Shown one piece after another: positions 1-5,932 of a stretch of DNA of 39,023 nucleotides (its first letter is position 1; each line of letters starts with the position of its first letter). The position numbers and the translations under genes were made by a program. The stretch lies in contig JAFMNH010000005.1 of NCBI GenBank assembly GCA_017859335.1, positions 1 through 39,023 of the forward strand, read 5' to 3'. This DNA is from Rhodothermales bacterium. GTDB taxonomy: Bacteria; Bacteroidota; Rhodothermia; Rhodothermales; UBA10348. The notes beneath the pieces are model-generated. The model searched no databases and was not told where the DNA came from. It worked only from the letters and a program-made list of their open reading frames with translations.

Positions 1-333
1 ACGGTGGACCATCCGCGCTGCGGCACATTGCCGGACTTTGGTAATTTCAACATGGGCGAAGCCAACGGCGGCTGGTACGACATCTATCAGGGTGTCGAAG
101 AGCTCATGCCCTTTGCCAAGGCCGTCTCCGCGAAGAGCCACAATTTTGACGCCGACGGCAACGAACGCGACAAGGATTACCTGCGCCTGATGCGCATCGT
201 CCTCGATGCCGGGTACCGCGGCTATGTGGGCATCGAATACGAGGGCAACGAACTGAGCGAAAGCGAAGGCATTTCGGCTACGCTGGACCTGCTCGTCCGG
301 TGCCGCGAAGAATTGGCTTCCGAATACTCCTGA
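1..333 (+). CDS. Sugar phosphate isomerase/epimerase, C-terminal part (5' end outside window)
   Basis: The reading frame is open from the first base and stops at 331-333, so only the last 110 residues are visible. The fragment looks like the C-terminal third of an AP-endonuclease-2/xylose-isomerase-like TIM barrel, as in hydroxypyruvate isomerase and related sugar epimerases. An AKSHNFD strand offers His and Asp metal ligands, and a GYVGIEYEG strand offers the late catalytic or metal-binding Glu. The tail is helical. It ends 14 bases before a DUF1080 lipoprotein on the same strand. In Bacteroidota and Planctomycetota such pairs are common in gene sets for oxidised (3-keto) sugars and glycosides. 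The substrate cannot be read from this fragment. The fold assignment is fairly safe; the exact enzyme is inferred. Confidence 0.8.
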   Translation, partial: TVDHPRCGTLPDFGNFNMGEANGGWYDIYQGVEELMPFAKAVSAKSHNFDADGNERDKDYLRLMRIVLDAGYRGYVGIEYEGNELSESEGISATLDLLVRCREELASEYS

Positions 334-347
334 TACAGACCATACCC

Positions 348-1055
348 ATGAAAAAGCTTTTCATCCTCGGCCTGGGCCTTTCACTCGGCCTTACGGCCTG
401 CCAGCCGGCCGGCAACGAAGACACCATGACCGATGACATGGCTGCCGAATCCGAATGGATGTCCCTCTTTGACGGGGAGTCCTTCGACCACTGGCGCGGC
501 TACAAACAGGAGGCCATGCCTGAAGGGTGGGTCATCGATGACGGTGCGATGTACGCCTCAGCGCCGGGTGCCGGTATGGACATCGTGACGCGCGAGACGT
601 TCACCGACTTTGAATTCGCCTTCGACTGGAAAGTCGAGGAAGGCGGTAATAGCGGCGTGATGTGGCACGTGGATGAGTCGGCGGGCGATTATCCCTGGAT
701 GACGGGCCCCGAGTACCAGCTGCTCGATGATGCGGCCTTCAATGATGGGCAAATCAACAAGAACAGCGCGGCTTCGAACTACGATGTGCAGGCGCCGTCA
801 GAAGCTGTCACACGCCCGGCCATGCAGTGGAACGAAGCGCGCATCGTAGTCGATGGCAATCACATCGAGCACTGGCTCAATGGCGTCAAGGTTGTCGAGT
901 ACGAAAAAGGAAGCGAAGCGCATCAAGCCCTCGTAGCCGAATCCAAATGGACAGGCTATGCGACCTATGGAACGACGTCAACCGGTCATATCGCCATTCA
1001 GGGCGATCATGGCGCGGTCTGGTTCCGCAACCTGCGTATCAGGTCTACGGACTGA
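348..1055 (+). CDS. DUF1080 / 3-keto-disaccharide hydrolase family lipoprotein
   Basis: This 235-aa protein starts at 348, where a lipoprotein signal begins (MKK, hydrophobic core, lipobox LTAC with Cys18). An upstream in-frame ATG at 300 would bury that signal and overlap the previous gene. The mature part has the DUF1080 (PF06439) jelly-roll hallmarks: W-x-SLFDGESFDHWRG near the start, FEFAFDWKVEEGGNSGV in the middle, GPEYQLLDD, a WNEARIVVDGNHIEHWLNG strand pair, and a C-terminal GAVWFRNLRIR strand. Some family members hydrolyse 3-keto-glycosides; others are uncharacterised. A lipid anchor would place it at the outer membrane or in the periplasm. Being just downstream of a sugar isomerase fits a role in keto-sugar catabolism. 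Family identity is firm; the substrate is inferred. Confidence 0.9.
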   Translation: MKKLFILGLGLSLGLTACQPAGNEDTMTDDMAAESEWMSLFDGESFDHWRGYKQEAMPEGWVIDDGAMYASAPGAGMDIVTRETFTDFEFAFDWKVEEGGNSGVMWHVDESAGDYPWMTGPEYQLLDDAAFNDGQINKNSAASNYDVQAPSEAVTRPAMQWNEARIVVDGNHIEHWLNGVKVVEYEKGSEAHQALVAESKWTGYATYGTTSTGHIAIQGDHGAVWFRNLRIRSTD

Positions 1056-1058
1056 CCG

Positions 1059-1544
1059 TCAGGAACCCGCCCCTGCCTCGACGTGCCGGTAGCGACGCAC
1101 GTTGCCGGCTCCGTCGAAGGCCACCACGTCATAGGAATCATAATCCGCTGGCGAGCCCTGTTCCATACCAGGGCTGCCGATGGGCATTCCCGGAACGGAG
1201 ATGCCCTTGATGGCGGGTCGCTCCTCCAGCATGCGTAGCACATCCTCGGCAGGAACGTGTCCCTCAACGATGTAGCCATCGATCAGGCCCGTGTGGCAGG
1301 ACTGAAGATTGCGATCAATGCCCTGCTGGAACTTGACCTGGCTCATGTTGCTCGCATTCCGTACTTCAACCTCAATCCCGGCAGCTACGATATGGTCCAC
1401 CCACTTCGAGCAGCAGCCGCAATTGGGATCCTGATAGACCACCATTTTGGTGGGTGCCTCGGATGCTTGTGAGGAGCTGAAAAAGAACACGGCTGCCGTA
1501 GCAACGAGCAGCGTCGAGAGGAGGAGTATGGAAGACTTGTTCAC
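1059..1544 (-). CDS. DUF411 family metal-binding exported protein
   Basis: This 161-aa protein has an N-terminal hydrophobic signal segment (about residues 6-27) followed by the DUF411 (PF04214) domain. The diagnostic motif is DPNCGCCSKWVDH, with Cys42, Cys44 and Cys45. A second conserved block, SCHTG (Cys83, His84), is followed by GYIVEGHVP with His97. DUF411 proteins are predicted to bind copper or related metals through these Cys/His residues and often sit near copper-resistance genes, but no such neighbour is visible here. The gene is convergent with the DUF1080 gene, only 3 bases apart, and no hairpin terminator is visible between them. Location is probably periplasmic. Family is clear; the metal and function are inferred from the family. 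Confidence 0.88.
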   Translation of the reverse strand: MNKSSILLLSTLLVATAAVFFFSSSQASEAPTKMVVYQDPNCGCCSKWVDHIVAAGIEVEVRNASNMSQVKFQQGIDRNLQSCHTGLIDGYIVEGHVPAEDVLRMLEERPAIKGISVPGMPIGSPGMEQGSPADYDSYDVVAFDGAGNVRRYRHVEAGAGS

Positions 1545-1706
1545 GTCGGTCTCTGCTTCGTGGATGTCCGAGGGAAGAGTGTCTGTCTCGTATCGGGCGC
1601 GGTGCTGTTTGTTTCCTGGCCGGTACCTCCATCGAACAAGGCTCCCGTTGCCGCATGATGTACATTGGGGCTTCCAGTGCCCCAGATCGGCCGTACGGCC
1701 AAGCCC

Positions 1707-2783
1707 ATGTTCATGAGAAGACTATCTGTTCTGCTTTTGTCCGTTCTTCTGGCAGCGGCCTGCGCGCAGCCCGATCCAGCGCGCCCTACCCTGACCTCGC
1801 CCTCCTGGCAGTGGCAGTATCAAGATTCATCGGCCTTCTTCATTGGTATCCATGCCGTTGATGAGCGCACCGTGTGGGCTGCCGGTTCGCAGGGTCGCGT
1901 CGTGAAAACAACCGACGGAGGCACCTCCTGGACCTCGATCAGGGTCCCGGGGGCTGATTCCGTCCAATTCAGGGATGTGCACGGTTTTGACGATTTGACA
2001 GCCTATGTACTTTCCATCGGCAACGGCACGGATTCGCGTATATACAAGACGGTTGATGGCGGCCAGACCTGGGATCTTTCGTTCCAGAATGAGGACGAAA
2101 ACGCCTTTTTCGACTGTTTCTCCTTCTGGGATGAATCAAGCGGATTTGCCTTCTCCGATTCCTGGGAAGGGGAGTTCACCCTGATAAAAACAGAAGATGG
2201 CGGCGCATCCTGGCAGCGGATTGATCCAGCGCAGGTACCCGATGCGCGTGCCGGCGAAGGCGCTTTTGCTGCCAGTGGAACGTGTGTCCAGACATGGGAG
2301 GGTGGCCTCGGCTGGTTTGCCACAGGCGCTTCGGGCGTTGATACGCGTGTTATCCGCACAACTGATGTCGGCACAACCTGGAGTGAATCCATTACGCCCA
2401 TTGCGAGCCGGACAGGGTCCGAGGGTATTTCTACGATGAGTGTTCTTGACGCCAATCATCTTGCCATACTCGGTGGCGACTTTACGGAGCGGGACTCCAT
2501 ATACGCCAATGTGGCGCTTTCCACAGATGGCGGCGCAACCTGGAAACGCGGCCATCCCGCTCCCATCGGTGGCTCGGTTTACGGATCCACCTACGTGCCG
2601 GGTACAGCCACACCCACCCTTGTCGGCGTGGCGCCAACAGGCACCGCCTTCAGCACGGACAATGCAGCCTCCTGGTCCCGCATCGATGACACGAACTTCT
2701 GGACCGTCACGGCCGTTTCCCCCGCCGCCATCTGGGCGGCGGGTCCCGGCGGCGTAGCCCGTCTCGTGGACGCAGCCAACTGA
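1707..2783 (+). CDS. Ycf48/BNR-repeat beta-propeller lipoprotein
   Basis: This 358-aa protein is taken to start at 1707 (ATG at 1713 is equally possible), because the next residues form a short lipoprotein signal ending in LAAAC. An in-frame ATG at 1665 would put 14 polar residues before the signal. The body is a repeat of Asp-box/Ycf48-type blades: TTDGGTSW, TVDGGQTW, TEDGGASW, TTDVGTTW, STDGGATW, spaced about 40-60 residues apart. This predicts a six- or seven-bladed propeller. Such proteins are often labelled 'photosystem II stability factor-like' or 'oxidoreductase' by homology; neither label implies photosynthesis here. The DGG-x-[ST]W codons also create near-repeats in the DNA. The gene ends 21 bases before the tRNA nucleotidyltransferase and may share its transcript. 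The specific role is unknown. Confidence 0.85.
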   Translation: MFMRRLSVLLLSVLLAAACAQPDPARPTLTSPSWQWQYQDSSAFFIGIHAVDERTVWAAGSQGRVVKTTDGGTSWTSIRVPGADSVQFRDVHGFDDLTAYVLSIGNGTDSRIYKTVDGGQTWDLSFQNEDENAFFDCFSFWDESSGFAFSDSWEGEFTLIKTEDGGASWQRIDPAQVPDARAGEGAFAASGTCVQTWEGGLGWFATGASGVDTRVIRTTDVGTTWSESITPIASRTGSEGISTMSVLDANHLAILGGDFTERDSIYANVALSTDGGATWKRGHPAPIGGSVYGSTYVPGTATPTLVGVAPTGTAFSTDNAASWSRIDDTNFWTVTAVSPAAIWAAGPGGVARLVDAAN

Positions 2784-2804
2784 TCATCCCACTCCCCCGT
2801 ACGC

Positions 2805-4295
2805 ATGGGCTCCATTGCTGCCATTCTGGATGCTACTCCTCACGCAGATCTGCTGCGCGCCATCGGCCAGGTGGCGGCCAGGGAAAACATCGAGACCTAC
2901 CTCGTGGGCGGCAGCGTGCGCGATGCGCTGCTGGATCGTCCCACGACGGACATCGACTTTGTTTCCGTGGGCAACGGTGCGGGACTGCGTCTGGCCACAG
3001 CCGCGCAAGCTGAATTCGGGGGATCCGAAGTCCACCGCTATGAAAACTTTGGAACGGCGGCCATCCGTATTCAGCACGGGTCGCCCGGTGACATGCTGGT
3101 CCTTGAGTTCGTAGGGGCCCGCAAGGAGAGCTACGACCGCCATTCCAGAAAACCGGCGGTCGAGTCCGGCAGCATGGAGGATGACCAGCACCGACGGGAT
3201 TTCACCATCAACGCGCTGGCCGTCGACATTCATCCCGATCGCTTCGGGACGCTGGTGGATTCCTTCGGTGGCATCGCTGATCTCAACGCCGGCATCATCC
3301 GTACACCACTCGACCCGGAAACCACCTTCGAGGATGACCCGCTCAGAATCATCCGGGCAGCCCGGTTTGCATGTCAGTTGGGCTTCGAGATCGACCCGAT
3401 CACGCTGGCTGGCATGCGCATCAAGGCCGATCGCGTCACGATTCTCTCAGGGGAACGGATCAGCGATGAATTGAACAAGATCCTCTGCGCCAACACCCCA
3501 TCGGTGGGCTTCCGACTGCTCTACGAAACGGGCGTGCTGCATCATCTGCTACCGGATCTGGTCGCGTTGCAGGGTGTCGAAGCGGTAGACGGCATCCGTC
3601 ACAAGGATAATTTCTTCCACACGCTCAAGGTGGTGGACAACCTCGTCGACAGTCTTCCCGAGCGGCCGTGTCCGGATACGCTCTGGCTCCGATGGGCCGC
3701 CTTGTTGCACGATATCGGCAAAACGGCCACGAAGCGTTTTACAGAGGGCGCCGGGTGGAGCTTCCACGGGCACGAGGAGAAGGGAGCCCGCATGGTGAAG
3801 GGCATTTTCCGTCGGTTGCGCCTGCCCGTCGACGAGCGCATGAAGTACGTTCAACAGATGATCCGGCTTCACCACCGGCCCGTGGCGCTCGTCGATGACG
3901 ATGTCACGGATTCAGCCGTGCGACGCCTGCTTTTTGATGCAGGAGAACATATCGACGACCTCATGAGCCTCGTTCGCGCGGACATCACCTCCAAGAATCC
4001 ACGCAGGGTCCGGCGGTATCTGAACGCGTTCGATTCAGTGGAGGAAAAATTTCGCGAAGTGGAAGAGAAGGATCATCTCCGCGCGTTCCAGCCACCGGTT
4101 GATGGAGCAGAAATCATGACGGCTCTCGAGCTGCCGCCCTCGCCGGCCGTTGGTGTCATAAAGAACGCCATCCGGGAGGCTATCCTCGATGGAAAGATCC
4201 CCAACGATCACGATGCGGCCTACCAGTACATGATCGAGGTCAAGGATGCGCTGCTTGCCTCACTCGAAGAAGACGCCTTTCGGGATCGACGCTGA
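2805..4295 (+). CDS. cca: CCA tRNA nucleotidyltransferase / poly(A) polymerase family protein with HD domain
   Basis: This 496-aa class II nucleotidyltransferase has YLVGGSVRD at residues 32-40 (the GG/RD flap) and the metal-binding DID carboxylates at 49-51. Further on come the RRDFTINALAVD motif and EDDPLRIIRAARFACQLGF in the head-neck region. A C-terminal HD domain shows LLHDIGK (His302-Asp303) and later RLHHRP. This is the usual form in Bacteroidota and relatives, where one protein of about 470-500 aa adds or repairs the tRNA 3' CCA. The HD domain may give phosphatase or phosphodiesterase activity, by analogy with E. coli Cca. CCA addition cannot be separated from A-addition or poly(A) polymerase activity by eye, so the symbol is provisional. 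The start is chosen because the conserved core begins soon after it. Confidence 0.9.
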   Translation: MGSIAAILDATPHADLLRAIGQVAARENIETYLVGGSVRDALLDRPTTDIDFVSVGNGAGLRLATAAQAEFGGSEVHRYENFGTAAIRIQHGSPGDMLVLEFVGARKESYDRHSRKPAVESGSMEDDQHRRDFTINALAVDIHPDRFGTLVDSFGGIADLNAGIIRTPLDPETTFEDDPLRIIRAARFACQLGFEIDPITLAGMRIKADRVTILSGERISDELNKILCANTPSVGFRLLYETGVLHHLLPDLVALQGVEAVDGIRHKDNFFHTLKVVDNLVDSLPERPCPDTLWLRWAALLHDIGKTATKRFTEGAGWSFHGHEEKGARMVKGIFRRLRLPVDERMKYVQQMIRLHHRPVALVDDDVTDSAVRRLLFDAGEHIDDLMSLVRADITSKNPRRVRRYLNAFDSVEEKFREVEEKDHLRAFQPPVDGAEIMTALELPPSPAVGVIKNAIREAILDGKIPNDHDAAYQYMIEVKDALLASLEEDAFRDRR

Positions 4296-4411
4296 AACGA
4301 ATCGGGTAACTACTGCATCCCGCTTCCATTTTCCCCGTAGAGCAGCGCATGGGTGTCCGGCACCGACGCACGGCCCGCGGATACATTCATTCCCTCATTC
4401 CCTGCACCCGC

Positions 4412-4579
4412 ATGGCAGATCTGATTCGTGTTCTCCTCTCCGTTCTGATTCCCCCACTCGGCGTGTTTTTCAAGGTCGGTATCGGACTGTCCTTTTGGGT
4501 CAACATCCTGTTGACCATTCTCGGATACATCCCCGGTCTTGTTCACGCCATCTGGATTCTTGCCAGCAAGCGATCCTGA
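4412..4579 (+). CDS. YqaE/Pmp3 family small membrane protein
   Basis: A 55-aa hydrophobic peptide begins MADLIRVLLSVLIPPLGVF and continues through a second membrane segment, NILLTILGYIPGLVHAIWIL, ending in KRS. This two-helix pattern with PPLGV and YIPG-x-x-HA-x-W is diagnostic of the Pmp3/YqaE/UPF0057 family, which affects membrane potential and salt or stress tolerance in yeast, plants and bacteria. An ATG at 4349 in the same frame would add a basic 21-residue leader unlike the family, so 4412 is preferred. It lies 116 bases after the nucleotidyltransferase and is convergent with the DUF2256 gene, leaving 14 bases between them. Protein identity is firm; physiological role is by analogy. Confidence 0.92.
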   Translation: MADLIRVLLSVLIPPLGVFFKVGIGLSFWVNILLTILGYIPGLVHAIWILASKRS

Positions 4580-4593
4580 CCCACCCTACACGC

Positions 4594-4743
4594 CTAGGCT
4601 GCCCCTCGGTTGCGACGGCAGCGCTCGGAGCAGTAGACCACGGTTTCCCACGTGCGCTTCCACTTGCGTCGCCATACGAACGGCCGGTCGCAGACAGGGC
4701 ACACCTTCGTGGGGAGGTCAGCTTTCTGACGCCGCTTGGGCAT
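4594..4743 (-). CDS. DUF2256 small zinc-ribbon protein
   Basis: This 49-aa reverse-strand gene begins [19 protein letters not shown] and ends with stop TAG. It has four cysteines in two pairs (Cys15-x2-Cys18 and Cys38-x3-Cys42) separated by a basic, Trp-rich stretch ([12 protein letters not shown]). This arrangement, with the N-terminal KxxLP-x-K-x-CPVC block and the YCSERCRR tail, matches the DUF2256 (PF10013) family of about 40-60 residue proteins. Members sometimes sit near cryptochrome/photolyase genes; none is visible here. It follows the unknown protein at 4762-5163 by 18 bases on the same strand, so the two are probably co-transcribed. It is basic enough to bind nucleic acid, but that is inference. 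The gene is easy to miss because of its length. Confidence 0.9.
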   Translation of the reverse strand: MPKRRQKADLPTKVCPVCDRPFVWRRKWKRTWETVVYCSERCRRNRGAA

Positions 4744-4761
4744 GGCTCATGCGCAGGGCGC

Positions 4762-5163
4762 CTATTCGCTTACCGCTTCTTTGACCGGGCGAACATCCCA
4801 CATGAGCATCTGCTCGATGTCAGCGTAATCCTCTTCGCCGTCGACATCCGTGAACGAATAATCGCCCAACTTCTCGCGCTGCATCGGTGAGTTGCGCTTC
4901 CAGGTCTGGCCGTCCTGGTCCGTGAATTCAGACGGATACGGATTGCTGACCCGGTAGGATGGATGGTAGGATTTATACGTCTTTTCCGCTTCGTAGAGCG
5001 CGGCGCGGCGTGCACCGGCCATGGTGGCGCTCTTGCCCGTCACCTTGAAAGGGGTGATGGTGATGCTGGCCGCGAAAAAGCCATCCTCCTGCTCGAGGTA
5101 CTCCGGGCGCATGACCTTGAAGTCGACTGGATGGGGGTAGGCGCTGCGTTCGTTGACATCCAT
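4762..5163 (-). CDS. Hypothetical protein, 133 aa
   Basis: I do not recognise this family. The preferred start, at 5163, gives a 133-aa acidic soluble protein starting MDVNERSAYPHPVDF; an upstream ATG at 5223 would add 20 Ser/Pro-rich residues. It has no signal peptide or membrane segment. Visible segments are a strand-rich piece (GFFAASITITPFKVTG), a helix (ARRAALYEAEKTYKSYH), a Tyr/Pro-rich block (PSYRVSNPYPSEFTDQDGQTWKR) and an acidic tail with EDYADIEQMLMWDV. It could be a small DNA-mimic-like or regulatory protein, but nothing shows that. It is upstream of, and probably in an operon with, the DUF2256 gene. The long leader (5164 to about 5390) carries inverted repeats described separately. 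Confidence 0.7.
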   Translation of the reverse strand: MDVNERSAYPHPVDFKVMRPEYLEQEDGFFAASITITPFKVTGKSATMAGARRAALYEAEKTYKSYHPSYRVSNPYPSEFTDQDGQTWKRNSPMQREKLGDYSFTDVDGEEDYADIEQMLMWDVRPVKEAVSE

Positions 5164-5294
5164 GGTGGTGGGACGGGGTTGGGAAATGGAAGGACCCTGA
5201 TAGAGCACTCTCTTACCTTCCAATGCGTTTCGGGTTCATGCGATCGAGCGAGAAGTTCGTGCAAAAGCGCGTGAGCGTGCATTCAGAGGTTATT

Positions 5295-5405
5295 ACCGTT
5301 ATTGGGGTCAAAATCAGGCCGGTAGTGAGGCATCTGACAGACAACCTGTGGAAAACCTCGGAGACACAGGTTGTCTTGTCAACAATACCAAGATACAATA
5401 ACGGT
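5295..5405. repeat. Nested inverted repeat (two perfect palindromic pairs)
   Basis: An inner perfect 12-bp inverted repeat (arm AGACAACCTGTG at 5339-5350, mate at 5365-5376, 14-nt loop) sits inside an outer perfect 10-bp inverted repeat (ACCGTTATTG at 5295-5304, mate at 5396-5405). Transcribed RNA could fold into one long interrupted stem-loop. Neither side shows a T-run, so an intrinsic terminator is unlikely. A related ATAACGG motif recurs near 5521. It could be a protein-binding site, a structured leader of the reverse-strand gene, a small RNA or a miniature repeat element; the sequence alone does not decide. Confidence 0.65.
5388..5395 (-). promoter_or_regulatory. Possible -7 promoter element for the reverse-strand unknown gene
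   Basis: On the reverse strand the octamer TATCTTGG appears, resembling the Bacteroidota -7 element TAnnTTTG and matching TATCTT-type boxes seen before the SAM riboswitch and rho in this window. No good -33 TTTG is present at the expected distance, so this is weak. Confidence 0.25.
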
Positions 5406-5770
5406 TATAGCCGTCTTCTGTCCCGTCCTGAGGGCTTTATTCCCTCCCGAATGATGCCCTCATGACAGCTTTCAGGGCTGGTGAGTGAAATATGTAAATG
5501 TGGACAAAAAGGAGTTGCATAACGGCGATTACACTCATTTATTGGTAAGAGCACCCGTCACCACTTGGCACTTTTGCGGCTCACGCAGCCGGATGCCTCG
5601 TGGAGACTCGCGCCGCCATATTGACACTACCCCTTCGGTTGGTGCAGCGGCGTAAAAGGGTACGGAAGCGGTCCCACTGTCATGGAAATTGGTGCTGACG
5701 CCCGTTTGCCAAGGCTTCCCGCCCCGTGCCTTTGTGCGCCCCCCTCCGGGCAGTCCGATAGGCAGGTTGC

Positions 5771-5810
5771 GCCATCAGGTCCTGCGCGCCAGTGTGCGCG
5801 ACCTGATGGC
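5771..5810. repeat. Strong 11-bp hairpin upstream of nrdJ
   Basis: GCCATCAGGTC at 5771-5781 is perfectly complementary to 5800-5810. The interior contains a further GCGC/GCGC pairing (5784-5787 with 5796-5799). An outer TCCGGG/CCCGGA pairing (5745-5750 with 5810-5815) could extend the stem. No T-run follows, so it is not a standard terminator. It lies 120 bases before the nrdJ start and could be a structured part of the leader or a separate RNA element. Transcription of this region is not proven. Confidence 0.6.
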
Positions 5811-5932
5811 CCGGACGATCTGCACTCGCGCCCGGTAAAAAAGTGATGTTACCCCACACGTGCCCGTGCATTCAGAGAGGAGTAGTGTGACACGGCCACG
5901 CAGATTACCCACCCGAAAATTGAAGAGAAGCC

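Larger units (their letters stand above)
5164..5932. other. Gene-free 770-bp divergent region with inverted repeats
   Basis: No convincing gene lies between the unknown reverse gene and forward nrdJ. The part from about 5270 to 5560 is clearly richer in A+T than its surroundings; the part from 5560 to 5930 is GC-rich. It contains a nested inverted repeat (5295-5405), two sequences close to DnaA boxes (TTTTCCACA read on the reverse strand at about 5347-5355, and a weaker TTGTCCACA near 5499-5507), and a strong hairpin at 5771-5810. I looked for tRNA, SRP RNA, RNase P RNA, tmRNA and a cobalamin riboswitch and did not find a convincing match. Confidence 0.6.

Noticed and set aside
5560-5930. Cobalamin riboswitch upstream of the B12-dependent ribonucleotide reductase
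   Set aside because: Some pieces look similar (AAAAGGG, ACTGTC, a GGGAAG-like block on the other strand), but the conserved blocks are not in the right order on either strand. In addition, B12-dependent enzymes are usually not repressed by this riboswitch.
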